NCBI RefSeq assembly: GCF_024713975.1
Contig: NC_091116.1
Span: 10,880,986-10,944,985 of the forward strand
DNA from: Paralichthys olivaceus
Lineage: Eukaryota; Chordata; Actinopteri; Pleuronectiformes; Paralichthyidae
Direction of reading: 5' to 3'
DNA length: 64,000 nt
How positions within the stretch are numbered: the first letter of the stretch is position 1; the number at the start of each line of letters is the position of its first letter. A program made the position numbers and the translations under genes. Below the pieces are notes generated by a model. That model saw only the letters and a program-made list of their open reading frames with translations. It was not told the DNA's origin and made no database searches. Shown in pieces: positions 16,561-28,439 of the stretch.

Positions 16561-17316
16561 TTTCTAAACGTTTCACCTTTTAAACATGAACCAAGAAAAG
16601 TGAGCGTGTTTGAAATTCTCATGTGAAACACTTGAGCACGTCTTTTGTCCGGAGCTAAACTTGCTTTACCTTTGGAAAAAGAGGATTTCAACTTAATAGA
16701 AATAATAATGTGACTTTTATTGTGATCATCAACTGATGAGAGTAGTTTTTCATGTTGAGGTGATTTTCATACGTGTACATTTATTTCTAAAATTTGATAT
16801 CAACTAACTTGAAAAGTTTCAGACATGTGACTGAACAACTTGACATTGTCTAAAGACTTCAGTGTGTTCATGACAGATAGATTCTATCAAAGAAGTTTAG
16901 TTATTCACAATTTCTCTACATTCAAATAATAATACTATTTTGTTTTTTTGGCTTCTCTAAGAAAAGTATGAACATTTTACTGTAATGACAATAAATTCCA
17001 AATAAAATCCGGTGGCTTTATTTAATATTTGAAATGTTTCAGACAATCCATTTGATTCAAATCACATTAGTTTTAAAGCTGCTGGAAAAAGTAAAGTGAC
17101 CTTAATGACTAAGTTTAATAAATATCGATAAAAATGACTGAGTCATCTGTAGGCTGCTACACTTTCCACCTCAGGTTGTACAACCGAAGTGAAACTAAAT
17201 ATATTATTATATTTAAAAATATCTGTGTGAAGTAGAAAGCAAGAGCAGGACCTCTGTTATATATACAGATATATAAAATATATAAACAAACACACATATT
17301 TTGCTGGTGATGACAA
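16561..17316. other. AT-rich spacer, no gene seen
   Basis: No coding or RNA signal. Mostly AT-rich single-copy-looking sequence. Confidence 0.35.
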
Positions 17317-17610
17317 TTAAAAGTTCAGTGTGTAAGATTTAGGTGAAAGGACCAATTGATATTTAATATGAATTGATCTTTGTGATGTTTTCCCTGTGTG
17401 TTTCTTCTTGTACAAATTGTTGTTTTCTTTACCTTAGAATGGATCGTTTCTATTTAAATACTTTGTATCTCTTTATATTATTATACGAGTTTCCATGACA
17501 ACTGAAGCTACCACAGGTTCTCTCTGTTTGGAAGGAGAGGCTGCAACATGCAGCTTCACCACCAGATGTCACTTAAGTCTACACATTGTATCAGTAGTGT
17601 TGTATCACCC
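17317..17610. mobile_element. MITE-like non-autonomous DNA transposon, copy A
   Basis: Starts with aattaaaagttcagtgtgta and ends near agtctacacattgta. These ends are imperfect inverted versions of each other, and the interior word gcaacatgcagcttcaccac is typical of a short fish repeat family with AGGTTCAGTGTGTA-type termini. There is no coding capacity. The TTAA at the left end suggests a piggyBac-type target, but this is inference. Confidence 0.55.
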
Positions 17611-17646
17611 AGCCCTACCAAACCCCAAATATATATATATATATGG

Positions 17647-17677
<31 letters not shown>

Positions 17678-18245
17678 GTATGTAGCGTGACATCACGAAT
17701 AGGACCTTACAAATGTTTAATTAACATTTATAGGAACTTCTATTCATATATATTATGTTATATTTTTACCTAGCATGTAGTTCTTTTTTTTTCCGACCTT
17801 ATAAGTAGAAGGACATTTAATTTGATATAAAGCTGAAAACAAAATCTCTAATCACCAAATATCCACAGTGAGTTGTAGTTGTACATTTCCCAAACACTAA
17901 GCTGTTGGATTTGATGGAGAACACAACCCTGAGTAACTGTGACTCTTATTTCCTGCAGATCTCCAGCTGTCTGCGTCACGCCGAAGGCCTCTCACAGCAG
18001 CACAAAGCGACGAGATAAACGATGATAGATCCCCAAAAAATGTGACAAACTCTTGCTCCAAATGCACAAGATGGAAGCTTTTGTGTCCTGGGTATGTTGG
18101 TGTAAATTCTGGACAGAGGGAGGAATTCTCCAAGTCCGGGATTCCTGGATTGGGCCCTTTGATAGTTTTACTGTGCGTGTGTGGGCGATCAAGGTAACAT
18201 CTCACAATAGGCCCCTTTAAAAGCGCAACTCACGATATGATACTA
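17529..18245. repeat. Block S1, copy 1
   Basis: Matches 62,767-63,487 with scattered substitutions and a different-length (AT)n tract at 17,627-17,665. It begins inside the MITE-like copy A and ends near cgcaactcacgatatgat. In copy 2 the sequence then jumps to a 1.7-kb array unit, while here it continues into another MITE. A 102-codon minus-strand frame (17,897-18,205) survives in both copies, but most differences change residues, so I do not call it a gene. Confidence 0.85.
17959..18018 (+). other. Candidate terminal exon, unknown gene
   Basis: A good acceptor (tcttatttcctgcag) is followed by 19 open codons, ISSCLRHAEGLSQQHKATR, then TAA. The same segment in the second S1 copy (about 63,199-63,258) keeps the acceptor and frame with one residue changed. 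It could be a fossil or functional last exon, or chance. I recognise no family. Confidence 0.2.
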
Positions 18246-18307
18246 TTAAGATATTTTTTGATCCAATTTGTGGCAACCACCTATTTACTTGTGTGTTATC
18301 TTCTCAC

Positions 18308-18664
18308 TTAAAGGTTCACTGTGTAAAATTTAGGTGAAAGGGATCTATTGGCAGAAATTGAATGTCAGATAATCCTCATGATGTTTTCACTAGTTCACTT
18401 CATCTAAATTATATGAATGTAGTTTTATTTACTGTTGAAAAGGCCATTAATATTTAAATACACCATATTTACATCGAGGGGGTGCTCTCTACGGAGGCTG
18501 CTTGTTTTTTACATTAGTCCAGACCGGACAAACTAAACACCTTTTGAGGTAACTGAAGCTGCCACAGGTTCTTTTCATGATTTAGAAGGAGAGGGTGAGA
18601 GGTGTTCAGCTGCAACATGCAACTTAAACAGTAGATATCACTAAAGTCTACACTCTGTACCTTA
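18308..18664. mobile_element. MITE-like non-autonomous DNA transposon, copy B
   Basis: Begins TTAAAGGTTCACTGTGTA and ends with the near-inverse ctacactctgtacctta. The interior (agctgcaacatgcaactta, gaggtaactgaagctgccac) matches copy A. It has the same family ends but is longer and more complete. No ORF. Confidence 0.65.
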
Positions 18665-18880
18665 TATATTTTAAAAAGGGGGAACTGTGACATCTCTATT
18701 ATGAATAAAAGTAAAGTGAAAGTTCTTCACCTCATGACTGCTACTAAATATAAGTAAGTAATCAGTGTGGTATTCTTAAAACACGTGTGATGTTTCATGT
18801 CATTGTACTAGTTAATGTCTTGAATGTTAATTTGAAGACAACCTGGCAAACAGGAAGTGATTCACTTTCTGTGAAGTCAC
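18665..18880. other. Spacer, no gene seen
   Basis: A short AT-rich stretch between the MITE and the leader-like block. Nothing recognisable. Confidence 0.35.
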
Positions 18881-19030
18881 AAAACAAACGACAGGAAGCT
18901 GAAGGTGTGAACAGTTGTTGATATGTGAGAATGAGTAGAGATGTGAATGAAATCAGAAATAATGTTAGTGTTGAAGGTCACCAAGTAAATTGACTCAACT
19001 GCTGCAGTACTTGTCATCGAAATTGATGTT
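18881..19030. repeat. Leader block S2, copy 1
   Basis: 150 bp nearly identical to 29,251-29,400, starting at aaaacaaacgacaggaagct. In the second copy it is joined directly to the sequence found here at about 20,365, with gtt as microhomology. The 1.3 kb between them is therefore missing there. Confidence 0.9.
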
Positions 19031-19057
19031 TATTGCATTTGTTTTATTTTCTTTCAG

Positions 19058-19150
19058 CGAGAGACATTTGACACGAGGCTCAGAAGCAGAGTCGATGCTA
19101 CAGAGAAACAAGAGGTCACACTGGAGTACAACTTGCAACTCCCAACATGA
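19058..19150 (+). other. Candidate terminal coding exon, unknown gene
   Basis: A strong acceptor (gttttattttctttcag) ends at 19,057. Thirty open codons follow in phase 0, from RETFDTRLRSRVDATEK to EYNLQLPT, then TGA at 19,148. The composition looks protein-like, but I recognise no family and see no upstream partner exon. It lies in the 1.3 kb that is absent from the second leader copy. Confidence 0.25.
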
Positions 19151-20049
19151 CTTTTGTACTGCACCAGGCTCATCACACAGCTTTAGTTAGTCCATTAACA
19201 TCATATAGAGTTAATATACAGTGAAGTTAAAGATAAGATAAAGTTCAAATAAAGTCACTTTTCAGGTAAAGTAAAAAAAGAATATGAATATAACAATATG
19301 GAAGGACTGAGACATGTGAGCTTGTTCCAGTTGTTGGTTATCACTTGTATAGATCTGTTCCAGAGTGGAGGTTCTTCTGTCACAAACTATCTCTGACAAG
19401 TGTTTGAATGAAAAGACAATAAAAATAACAGACGACTTCAAATGATTCAGATGAATTCAGATCATGTGGGACATTAATGAGGGACATCAAAGTTTCGGTC
19501 TGTTTATTTCATGTAGTTAGTGTGGACATCATGATCTGTCGCAGGGCTGACATGGAGGGTCACGCAACCTTCAGCACTCTCACCTTTTGAGCCATGGGTA
19601 CACCTGCTGCGCAAGTTGCACCATGAGGGAGGCAGGAGTGCCGGGGGGGGGGGGACCAACGCGCCTTTGGAAGACCATGCAAATGTACACGTGGAGATTC
19701 CCGGGCTGGATTCAAGCCCATGAGACTGTGCAGCACCCTGAGGCAACTGTTTGTTGTGATACTGTGCTATATAAAGACAATAATGTTATCCCTCTGAGTC
19801 CAAATAGACTGTGTCCACATGAAGCCACTTTGTTTGTGTGTGGCCATGAATTGCATGAGGTAGCAATTTGTTTGGATCAAGTATTGGAGAGCAAAAGAGA
19901 AGCGGCTCGAGTTAAAGTGTTGAAATGTGATTCTAATTGTGTGAAGCTTCAAAATAAAAGCTGCCAATTCAGCACGTGTGAAGTGAAGGAAGTCTGTGTT
20001 GACTCACTCACCTCTCACGTGTCCTTTGATGTCTGTGATCTGTGCTGAG
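19151..20049. other. Non-coding stretch with an L2-like tail fragment
   Basis: At about 19,735-19,785 the words ccctgaggcaactgttt and gtgctatataaa resemble the 3' tail shared by fish L2 LINEs and some SINEs. The 200 bp before it (including a G11 run near 19,643) may be the rest of a worn element. A 153-codon frame across 19,587-20,048 runs through this repeat and is not convincing. Confidence 0.35.
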
Positions 20050-21041
20050 TTTATACAGGTGTTGAGCAGGTGTGTGGAATGAGCAGGAGGCGGGGCCAAG
20101 CAAGGCTGATTAGTGGAGGTGAATGGAAGAGGTGGAGTACAGAAGGTGTCAGTTCCTCCAGCGCTGGCGTCAGCGTCGGTCGTGACACTCCTGTGTCGGG
20201 ACCAGAAGGTAGGTTTCAGTGTGGAGGCTGCTGGGACTCAGCATGGCATTTTAACATTGTGTCGTTTGTTGTTGATGATGATAATAAATCCCATGGTCCT
20301 GCTGTTTTAAAGGCTTTCTGATCGTGATCTCTATCAGTAGCTGTGTATGTGTCTGCTCACGTTTGTTGTGTTGGTGAATGGCAGCAACTTTGTAGGTGGT
20401 GTAATTGTCACTCTTTTGGTTTGGTGGGTGTTGCACTCCACGTTTGTGTTGGTCACCTGTGTGAGTGTTGCGTGAAGGTAGCTTGAGTAACACCTGTTGT
20501 TTGATTTGTCCACCTCATGGTGGCAGCCATTTTGTGTGAAGTGACATTCCCTTGTGGTACAACTTGTGTGTCTGCCGCTCACTTTGAATCCAGCAGCAGT
20601 AATTAGTTGGCAAATGCATTGTAATGAATACACTGATTGTAGTTGTTAGTTAGTGAAATGTGATGTAAGTGTTGAATCATTGTTTTAAGGGTGGGGGTGT
20701 TTCCTGTAGTGTCCCTGTTTGTCTCTCGTCTCTCCTCTAGCTCCACTGTGATTAACTGATCAGTCATCAATGAGGTGCATCTGGACGGTGGACTGAGGTT
20801 CTTGGAAACTCCTGTGTTAGCATCAGAAGGTAGGTTTCCAGTGTGGAGACTGCTGGGCCTCATACATTGTATTGTTCTCATCATGATTTGTATCAATGGT
20901 GTGATTTTACATGTTGTTTGCCTCATAGGGCCACATAATGAGTCCAGTTATCACAGCACATAATAATTGTTAAATGTTGTGTATGGGGGATATGGCAGCT
21001 GTCAATAAATCTAAAAATGAGGCTGTTTTTTTTTTTAAAAA
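20050..21041 (+). other. Leader with splice-like exons, copy 1
   Basis: Plus-strand signals look like a small multi-exon transcript. One exon ends accagaag|gtaggt at 20,208. A second runs 20,741-20,829 (89 nt) after acceptor gtctctcctctag and ends catcagaag|gtaggt. A third starts at 20,929 after gcctcatag and contains AATAAA at 21,004-21,009. The two donor regions are homologous (actcctgtgt... cagaaggtaggttt... gtgtgga), so one exon is a duplicate of the other. A frame at 20,776-20,829 (VHLDGGLRFLETPVLASE) stays open across the splice to a stop in the third exon, but also through the intron. Probably a non-coding transcript or its relic. It lies immediately upstream of an array unit. Confidence 0.4.
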
Positions 21042-22301
21042 AGCAGTGTCTGCATTGTTCTTTACAAAGTCAAACATTTATTGTATGAAGTAAAAAATGC
21101 TAGATGTGTCTTGTCTGTGAATCACTGAACTTGTATTTAGTTGTACAAGCAGTGTGTTTGAGAACTGCTTCACATGTGTGTTGCATGGAGTCGACCAAGT
21201 TGCGTCACCTGTGTACAGGTATTGTAGTCCAGGATGATCGGAGTGGCCACTCCATTATGTTAGTGTTGTTGGATGTTGAAGATGCTGCGTGCTTACTTGT
21301 GTGTTTGGGGTGGTTGTCTTGTTGAAAGACACATTTGAAGGGTGTCTCCTCTTTGGCATAAGTCAACACAATGTCTTGAAGTATTGTGCTTGTGCCACCA
21401 TGCTTCAACAATGGGACTTTGCTTAGGTGTCATTTAGGTTATTGTTTGATTCATCTGAATGGTAGTGTTCTGTTGTCTTCCACGTCTTTGTGGTTTTGGT
21501 TGTTATTTTAAAGGATTTGAGATGATTGTAGTTGAGCGGTTAGTAGTTTTCTGGTTGTCCTGATACTTTTGAATCAAAGTATGCTGTTGTTGTGAACAAT
21601 GACCCATGTTCCAGTGATTTTCAGACAAATGCACTAGAACTATTATGTAGAACATTTGCTGCCTTGGTCCTTAAATGACGGCCAACTGTTTGACTTGAGT
21701 AATAGAACTCCACACTGCTGTTATTTTGAACACAATGACTGTTGTTGAAATTGTGTTAGGGTTGTGTCTTGTCATGCCTCTGTCACAATAGAAAGGTGAT
21801 TGTTCAGCCAGGAAAAGTCCCAGGTGAGTATGTTTCTATTCTTGTTTTATCTCAAAAATCTATTGGGTAAACTTGCTGCACTTGCTAACTAGGTGTGTGT
21901 CCCTCCATGTGAGCCATAACTCCATTTCGTTCATGTGTTTCAGGTGTTATTGTGTCTACCAGGTTGTACTTCATGTGGACCTAAGAAACCTCTAAGCTGT
22001 TCCACCAGTGTTACTGAGGATCAACAGTGGTAAGTGGTTGTACAGTTCAGTGTTTGTTCATTAAATCAAAAGAGACTTTATATGAATGTGTGTTTGTAAA
22101 CCATGTCATGTGTTACAGGTTTGTTGAAGCACCTGGATTGTGTCACTGCTGGAATTGATAGTAGATTTGAACAGTTATGGTTTGAATGTAGTTGATCTAT
22201 TGCTGCTTGTTCCATGTGAGATGTAGAGTTGTGTTGAAAATAATAGTGTGTTTTAAACAAAATAATAAAATAAAATAAAAGATAGTGTCTGCATTGTTCT
22301 T
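21042..22301 (+). repeat. Single short-type 1.7-kb-family unit
   Basis: A lone copy of the array unit in which the segment holding exons B and C, and part of the Tc1-like relic, are missing. Exon A donor (agtcccag|gtgagt, about 21,822), exon D (21,944-22,029) and exon E (from about 22,119) remain. Exon D is base-for-base the same as in the array, while the intron before it is clearly diverged. It is cut off on the right by the L2 element at 22,302. The last unit of the array (57,264-58,623) is of the same type and meets an L2 copy at the same base. Confidence 0.9.
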
Positions 22302-24521
22302 AATTACGTCAATTGTGGACGGAAATTCTATTACAGTCGATGTTTATCCGACAAAACTGTTCACAAATTTAAAGAACTGCTCCCCTCCTCACTTCCCTCT
22401 CAGCCATGTCTCAGTACAATACAAGAAGATTATCAAAACCTTACTCCCACACTAGTTGATAACTTTGTAAATAGTACTGCAGCCTCACTAAAAACAGCAC
22501 TTGAAGCTGTCGCCCCATTCAAAAAGAAGAAACTAAGTCAGAGGAGATTAGCTCCGTGGTATAATTCCCAAACGCGCGTTCTAAAACAGACATCGCGGAA
22601 GCTAGAAAGGAAGTGGCGTTCCACCAATCGCCGAGACTTCCACCTAGCCTGGAAGAGTAGCCTTATAAATTACAAAAAAGCACTTAGAAATGCCCAAACC
22701 TCTTATTATTCATTACTAATAGAAGAAAATAGGAACAACCCCAGGTTCCTCTTCAGCACTGTAGCCAGGCTGACAGAAAGTCACACCTGTACTGACCCAT
22801 CTATTCCTCTAGATGTGAGAAGCAATGACTTCATGAGGTTCTTCACTAATGAAATTACAACCATCAGGGATAAAATCCACCACCTCCTCCCAGTGAATAA
22901 CACTGATACATTGTCTGGTCCTGAAACCATAGCACCAGATTTATGTCTAAACAAATTTTACTCGATTGATCTTCCTGAACTGACCTCGTTAGTTTCATCA
23001 TCTAAACCAACTACTTGTCAGCTGGACTCTGTTCCAACTAGAATTTTTAAAGAAGTCCTCCCCCTAATTGACCGTTCCATTTTAAATCAGATTAATATGT
23101 CTTTGCTAACCGGCTACGTACCACAGGCTTTTAAGGTAGCCGTTATTAAACCTCTGCTTAAAAAGCCTACGCTTGATCCAGAGGTTTTAGCTAACTGTAG
23201 ACCCATATCCAACCTGGCCTTCATTTCCAAAATCCTAGAAAAAGCCGTTGCTAACCAGCTGTGTGGTTCCTTAGATAGTAACGGTTTATTGGAAAAATTT
23301 CAGTCAGGATTTAGAACCTATCACAGCACAGAAACAGCACTATTGAAAGTCACTAATGACCTTCTTATGGCATCAGATGATGGACTTGTCTCTGTCCTCG
23401 TCTTGTTGGAACTTAGTGCAGCCTTTGACACAATAGATCATAAGATTCTGCTACAGAGATTAGAACAACATATAGGAATTAAAGGAACAGCACTACACAG
23501 GTTTAAATCATATTTATCAGATAGATTCCAATTTATTAATGTTAACAATGACTACTCCATGCACATGCAAGTTAATCATGGAGTTCCACAAGGTTCTGTC
23601 CTTGGACCAATCCTCTTCACCTTATATATGCTGCCCTTAGGCAACATTATCAGACAGCACCACATACAATTCCACTGCTATGCAGACGACACCCAATTGT
23701 ATATTTCCATGAAGCACGATGAATCTAATCGCCTAGTTCAACTTCAGGAATGTCTCAAAGATATCAAGGCGTGGATGACCCAAAATGTTCTACTTTTAAA
23801 CTCAGACAAAACTGAGGTTGTTGTAATTGGCCCTAAACATCTCAGAGAAACACTGTCTGAGCAGATAGTCACTTTGGATGGTGTCAGTCTGGCTTCCAGC
23901 TCCACTGTGAGGAACCTTGGAGTGTTGTTCGACCAAGACATGTCATTTGACCCCCATATTAAACTAGTGTCTAGGACGGCTTTCTTCCATCTGCGCAATA
24001 TTACCAAAATTAGAAACATCCTGTCTAAGCAGGATGCTGAAAAACCAGTCCACGCGTTTGTAACCTCTAGATTAGATTACTGTAACTCTCTATTAGCAGG
24101 ATGCTCCATGAAGACTGTTAAAAGTCTCCAGTTGGTCCAAAATGCTGCAGCACGAGTGCTGACAGGAACTAGAAGGAGAGATCATATCACTCCTGTCTTA
24201 GCTTCCTTACATTGGCTCCCGGTAAAATTTAGAATAGAATTCAAGATCCTGCTCCTCACTTTTAAAGCCCTCAACAATCACGCCCCCTCATATATCAAAG
24301 AGCTGATAACACCGTATTATCCAAGTAGATCACTTCGTTCCCAAAACACAGGCTCTCTAGTGGTTCCAAGAGTCTGTAAGAGTAGAGCAGGAGGTAGAAC
24401 ATTTAGCTACCAGGCTCCTCTCCTGTGGAACCAGCTCCCACTCTGGGTTCGGGAGGCAGACACTGTCTCAGCATTTAAAGTAAAACTAAAAACCTTCCTC
24501 TTTGACAAAGCCTATAGTTAG
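22302..24521 (+). CDS. L2 LINE reverse transcriptase (ORF2, N-terminally truncated)
   Basis: One frame stays open for 739 codons to TAG at 24,519-24,521. It contains the whole reverse-transcriptase core: [17 protein letters not shown], the QSGFR and AAFDTIDH region, [16 protein letters not shown], and the catalytic YADD at 23,679-23,690 ([11 protein letters not shown]). The C-terminal [19 protein letters not shown] and [14 protein letters not shown] regions follow. The N-terminal endonuclease is missing because the element is truncated. No stop breaks the retained part, so the insertion is young. Without its 5' end it should not move by itself. Confidence 0.85.
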   Translation, partial: NYVNCGRKFYYSRCLSDKTVHKFKELLPSSLPSQPCLSTIQEDYQNLTPTLVDNFVNSTAASLKTALEAVAPFKKKKLSQRRLAPWYNSQTRVLKQTSRKLERKWRSTNRRDFHLAWKSSLINYKKALRNAQTSYYSLLIEENRNNPRFLFSTVARLTESHTCTDPSIPLDVRSNDFMRFFTNEITTIRDKIHHLLPVNNTDTLSGPETIAPDLCLNKFYSIDLPELTSLVSSSKPTTCQLDSVPTRIFKEVLPLIDRSILNQINMSLLTGYVPQAFKVAVIKPLLKKPTLDPEVLANCRPISNLAFISKILEKAVANQLCGSLDSNGLLEKFQSGFRTYHSTETALLKVTNDLLMASDDGLVSVLVLLELSAAFDTIDHKILLQRLEQHIGIKGTALHRFKSYLSDRFQFINVNNDYSMHMQVNHGVPQGSVLGPILFTLYMLPLGNIIRQHHIQFHCYADDTQLYISMKHDESNRLVQLQECLKDIKAWMTQNVLLLNSDKTEVVVIGPKHLRETLSEQIVTLDGVSLASSSTVRNLGVLFDQDMSFDPHIKLVSRTAFFHLRNITKIRNILSKQDAEKPVHAFVTSRLDYCNSLLAGCSMKTVKSLQLVQNAAARVLTGTRRRDHITPVLASLHWLPVKFRIEFKILLLTFKALNNHAPSYIKELITPYYPSRSLRSQNTGSLVVPRVCKSRAGGRTFSYQAPLLWNQLPLWVREADTVSAFKVKLKTFLFDKAYS

Positions 24522-25335
24522 GGCTGGATCAGGTGAGTCCTGAACCATCCCTTAGTTGTGCTGCTATAGGTTTAGACTGCTGGGGGAACTCCCATCATGC
24601 ACTGAGCACTTCTTCACTTCCCTCTGTCTCTCTGTCTCTCTGCCCCCCCACACCTCTTTATTTATTTATTTATTTATTAGTTTTAACATGTCATCATGTC
24701 AAAGTGTCATCACTTCCCTCTGTCTCTCTGTCTCTATGCCCCCCCACACTCATTTATTTATTTATTTATTAGTTTTAACATCTCATCATGTCAAAGTGTC
24801 ACTTTGTCCTCCCATAGTCCCTCTGGCTCTTCTCTCTATCTCGTTTCAGATAACTCCGGCACCGGGACTACAGGACCACAACGACCACCATCACCATTGT
24901 CTGCATTTATTACAAGACCTCAGCAATTCATTAGTATATCTAGTCATGTAGATCTATACATTGTTATTGTTATGGTTAGCCTTGATTTTGATGGTGCCAA
25001 ATTGTTACCGGTCGCTCTCTCTCCACCTCATCCCTCTCTTCTCTCCCCCGCTTTTCACCCATCTCTCCTTTCCTCCCCCCTTACTTTTCTTTCCTCACCC
25101 CAACCGGTCGAGGCAGATGACCGCCCACATTGAGCCTGGTTCTGCCAGAGGTTTCTCCCTGTTAATGAGGGAGTTTTTCCTCTCCACAGTCGCCTGTGCT
25201 TGCTCATTGTGGGAACTGTTGGGTTTCTCTATGTTAATATTGTCTTAAGGTCTTGACCTTTAAATGTAAAGTGCCTTGAGATAATGTAAATTATGAATTG
25301 GCGCTATATAAATAAAATTGAATTGAATTGAATTG
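22302..25335 (+). mobile_element. L2-type (CR1 superfamily) LINE with long open ORF2
   Basis: A non-LTR retrotransposon, 5'-truncated inside ORF2. The 3' UTR carries a tandem duplication of about 100 bp (24,610-24,800, TTTA- and CTGTCT-rich) not present in the copy at 14.5 kb. The tail gcgctatataaataaaattg plus TTGAA repeats ends at 25,335. The left side abuts an array unit and the right side abuts unrelated block S4, so no matching target duplication is visible. The left edge is probably a rearrangement junction. Confidence 0.9.
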
Positions 25336-27679
25336 TCATTTTGCGACACGGATGAGAGCGAAGACGAGCTGGAAATAGCCGCATGGTGACCTTGAAGTCT
25401 GCGAGGAGGAAGAGGAGAAGATGGGAGTGAGAGGTTTAACACTGAAACACACACGTGTATTTATTATCCACAGAGGCAGATTCTGACACATGAATCGAAT
25501 CAAACCAAAAAAACAGCACAAAGCAGTCAATAAAGTTCTCTGATGCTAAAACAAATGTATCTGTCGTCATAATTCCTAATCGATTCAATTGTTGCTAAAT
25601 GTTTGTTTTAATCTGAAACGGCAAAGTAGCTTTTCCTAAAGTTGACAGATAAATGAAATGGGGTGAAAAACATCAAGACAGGAATAAGTGGAACGCACCG
25701 TCAAATACACACGCTGCATTCAGTATGGAGTAGCTTGTGTGTTTTGTACTTAAGTTTTGAGGTACTTTGCTTTAGTTACCTCTGCCAAGGTAGTTATGTT
25801 GTCACCCCTCTGTCTGTTTGTTCGTAAACAGGATTAAGACCCATAAAAAAGAATGTGACTATAGAAATAAACTGTGTTAACTGAGGGATTATGTTAAAAT
25901 GACCAGATGGATTTCTGTGGAGGTGGAGGGATATGGGTCAGTGAGGATCCAATTACATTGTGGTCCTGTTTCAGATCAGGGGCAAATCAAATTATTCAAT
26001 ATTGTGAAATATTTTAACATTATATGTGATTTCTCAGAGAATAATAATTGTATCTTGATAAAAAAAAAACATATTTTCTATTAATGAATGTTTAGTCCAC
26101 ATTGAAATACATTTTGTGCAGTACTGTGTTCTTTACAGTGCATTGTCACAGTTGAAATTCATGCCTTGTTTTCAGGTGGATGAGAAAATTGCAGATGAGC
26201 AAAGTGAAGTGTAGTGCAGGGTTTAAGAGCTGCACTGTGGGGCAGGAGGCAGAAAAAAGGTTGAAAGAAAAATGTAGGGAGCTCCTCGGGTGTTATTTTT
26301 TCTCAATCTCTCCCTGATTTTGCCGTAAGAGAAGGTATCATTCCACTTTTCAGATTTAAAACTGTTCTCCTCGAACCTCCACAGACACGGGGAAAATGCA
26401 AATGCCACACAGAATGGTCCGAAGGTAAACAGTGGGTGCGTAGAGCAAAAGAAGTGGAGCATATTGGCTGAAATACATCTGCTGTCTGCCATTTAATTTA
26501 TCTCCATTCATATGCATATAACCAAAACACGCACATAAAATATCGCTCTTCTTGGTGTTTCATGTTTTTTAAACGTTTACCTCGGACTGTAGACAGGAAG
26601 TGAAAGGAAGACACAGTCTTGGCCTGGATATCTGTTGTCTCCACTAGAACCATTGCCCCAGTGGCCAATACATCTTCAGATGATAACCGATGGGCCCAGA
26701 GATTGTTTTTTACCAACAATGGAAGTGTGAAATCACTCCATAATTATTATATTATTGCTCTCTCTTTATTGTCCTCAAAGTTTACCGCTCACCATGGAGC
26801 GAGCGATATCGCATCTGTTGCACAGGGATTAGCGAGCGAACGAAAAAGACAGATTTCGGACACGGTCCATATCTGCAGCGGTGGCTACATTGCAATGAAT
26901 CCACCCGTGAATTTTGCTGTGGCACTTTCTCGTCCATAACGAACACATTGAGTGCCCACACGGCGGGAGTCCAGTGAGCTCAGTAAACTCTGCTGATACA
27001 GCTTTATGACAAATATTTCTTGTTGGTTGGATGCAATTTATTTTGAATGTAAACCACCGTCACTGGGGACAAAGTACAGAAGAAGAAACAGCCAGAAACC
27101 CATCGCTATAATAAGAACAACCCTCGAGTAATTCTCAGGCACTGACAAATGAATCGATACCCACGATGAACCTTTGAGCTCGTGGTATCTCAATAACTAA
27201 TGAGTGTCATCATCATGATCATTAACTCCATCTTTTCAGCATCAGTAATCATTACAATGACAACACGGAGTGCACCAGTGCTCTCATTTGTGAAATAACC
27301 TTCTGTTTAATTGTTAGTAAATAATCCCTGTGTGCAGGAGTGTGATGTATGTGGCTCCCAAATTCAAATGCAAGCTTTTCAGAGTTATTCGTGGAACTGA
27401 AGCTAATTTCATCCTATTCTGACGTCAAGTCTGTTTTCTGAGCAGGAATTCGCAACTGGGTTGAATAGTTCCTGCAGAGTTCACACTGGGAACACCTGGT
27501 GTCCACAAAATAACCACGATAGAAGGATGCAAATAAATGGCTCAGTGTGAATCATATTGCTAAAACCAAAGATATCGGCAGACCAGATTGATCCAGTAAT
27601 ATTTGGGACCGTGGCACTTTTTGGTGTATGCGTCACCACTGATATGTCTGTTAATGGAAGGTAAAAAAAAACGTGCGAC

Positions 27680-27796
27680 TCAGTCACGCTGCCCGCATTT
27701 CCTCCGCTCTTCGATTTCCTGCTTGCCAAGGCCCAGCACATTGGTGTCCACATTGAGGAGGAGAGAAGAGACATCATCTGCCATCCTTGCTGACAC
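27680..27796 (-). other. Candidate exon (minus strand), unknown gene
   Basis: On the minus strand, acceptor cgttttcctaattag is followed by VSAR and then a 34-codon frame from ATG 27,784 to TGA 27,680. It includes NVDTNVLGLGKQEIEERRKC. The residue composition looks like real soluble protein, unlike nearby frames. A weak donor (cagc|gtgact) would end the exon just before the stop. The same stretch is unchanged in block S4 copy 2 (ORF 60,386-60,490). I cannot name the family. Confidence 0.3.
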
Positions 27797-28439
27797 CTAA
27801 TTAGGAAAACGGTGAATTTGAGGCCACGCCACATGGCACGGACGGCACAAGGCTGCCTGCTGCTGGCTCAGTTCACCAAGCAAGTCTATAAACCAACATG
27901 GGCAGTTAAAGGATATTGCTTCGGCTAAGTAATGTGAGATTGTGTGTGTGTGCGGAAGAAACCAAAAAAAAAGGTAAACATGCTTTTAAGCTACAATGTA
28001 TACACATATAGCAGTACTTAGGCACAGGGGCTGAAAATATATAATTCAGTCCAATGCAGCCCTCTTCCCATCATAGTTCTCTGATAATATATATATAATA
28101 TCATCAAGATGAATTGTATATTAAGGCAAAAGAACGCAAAAAACCCAATCATTGTATAGTAAGGTATACAAATTATATTAAAAAGCCCAAGTGCAGTAAA
28201 TGTACATACTTTTCAGAGTAGTAACAACCCTGAAGATCAATTATAATAACTTTATATCATCCTGTCAATGGATGTGCTCATGAGGGATGAATAACATTTA
28301 AAAATAAATTAAATAAACAGATTGTGATATTTTATTATCATATCATATGATGTGCTATACATTTTTTTTAAATCAGTCGTGCCCAAGAATGTTTGGAAAT
28401 TGTTTACAATATTTATTGTTTGAATTAGATAAAGAAACT

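Noticed and set aside
17897-18205. 102-codon minus-strand frame, also at 63,138-63,446
   Set aside because: Present in both S1 copies, but most of the differences change residues and there is no family match.
19587-20048. 153-codon plus-strand frame
   Set aside because: It runs through a poly-G patch and an L2-type tail, and has no protein-like domain.
21944-22140. THAP-type or other zinc-binding domain in the D-E frame (CLPGCTSCGPKK)
   Set aside because: The first cysteines and a later QW look suggestive, but the spacing and remaining signature residues of a THAP domain are absent. I do not assign a family.
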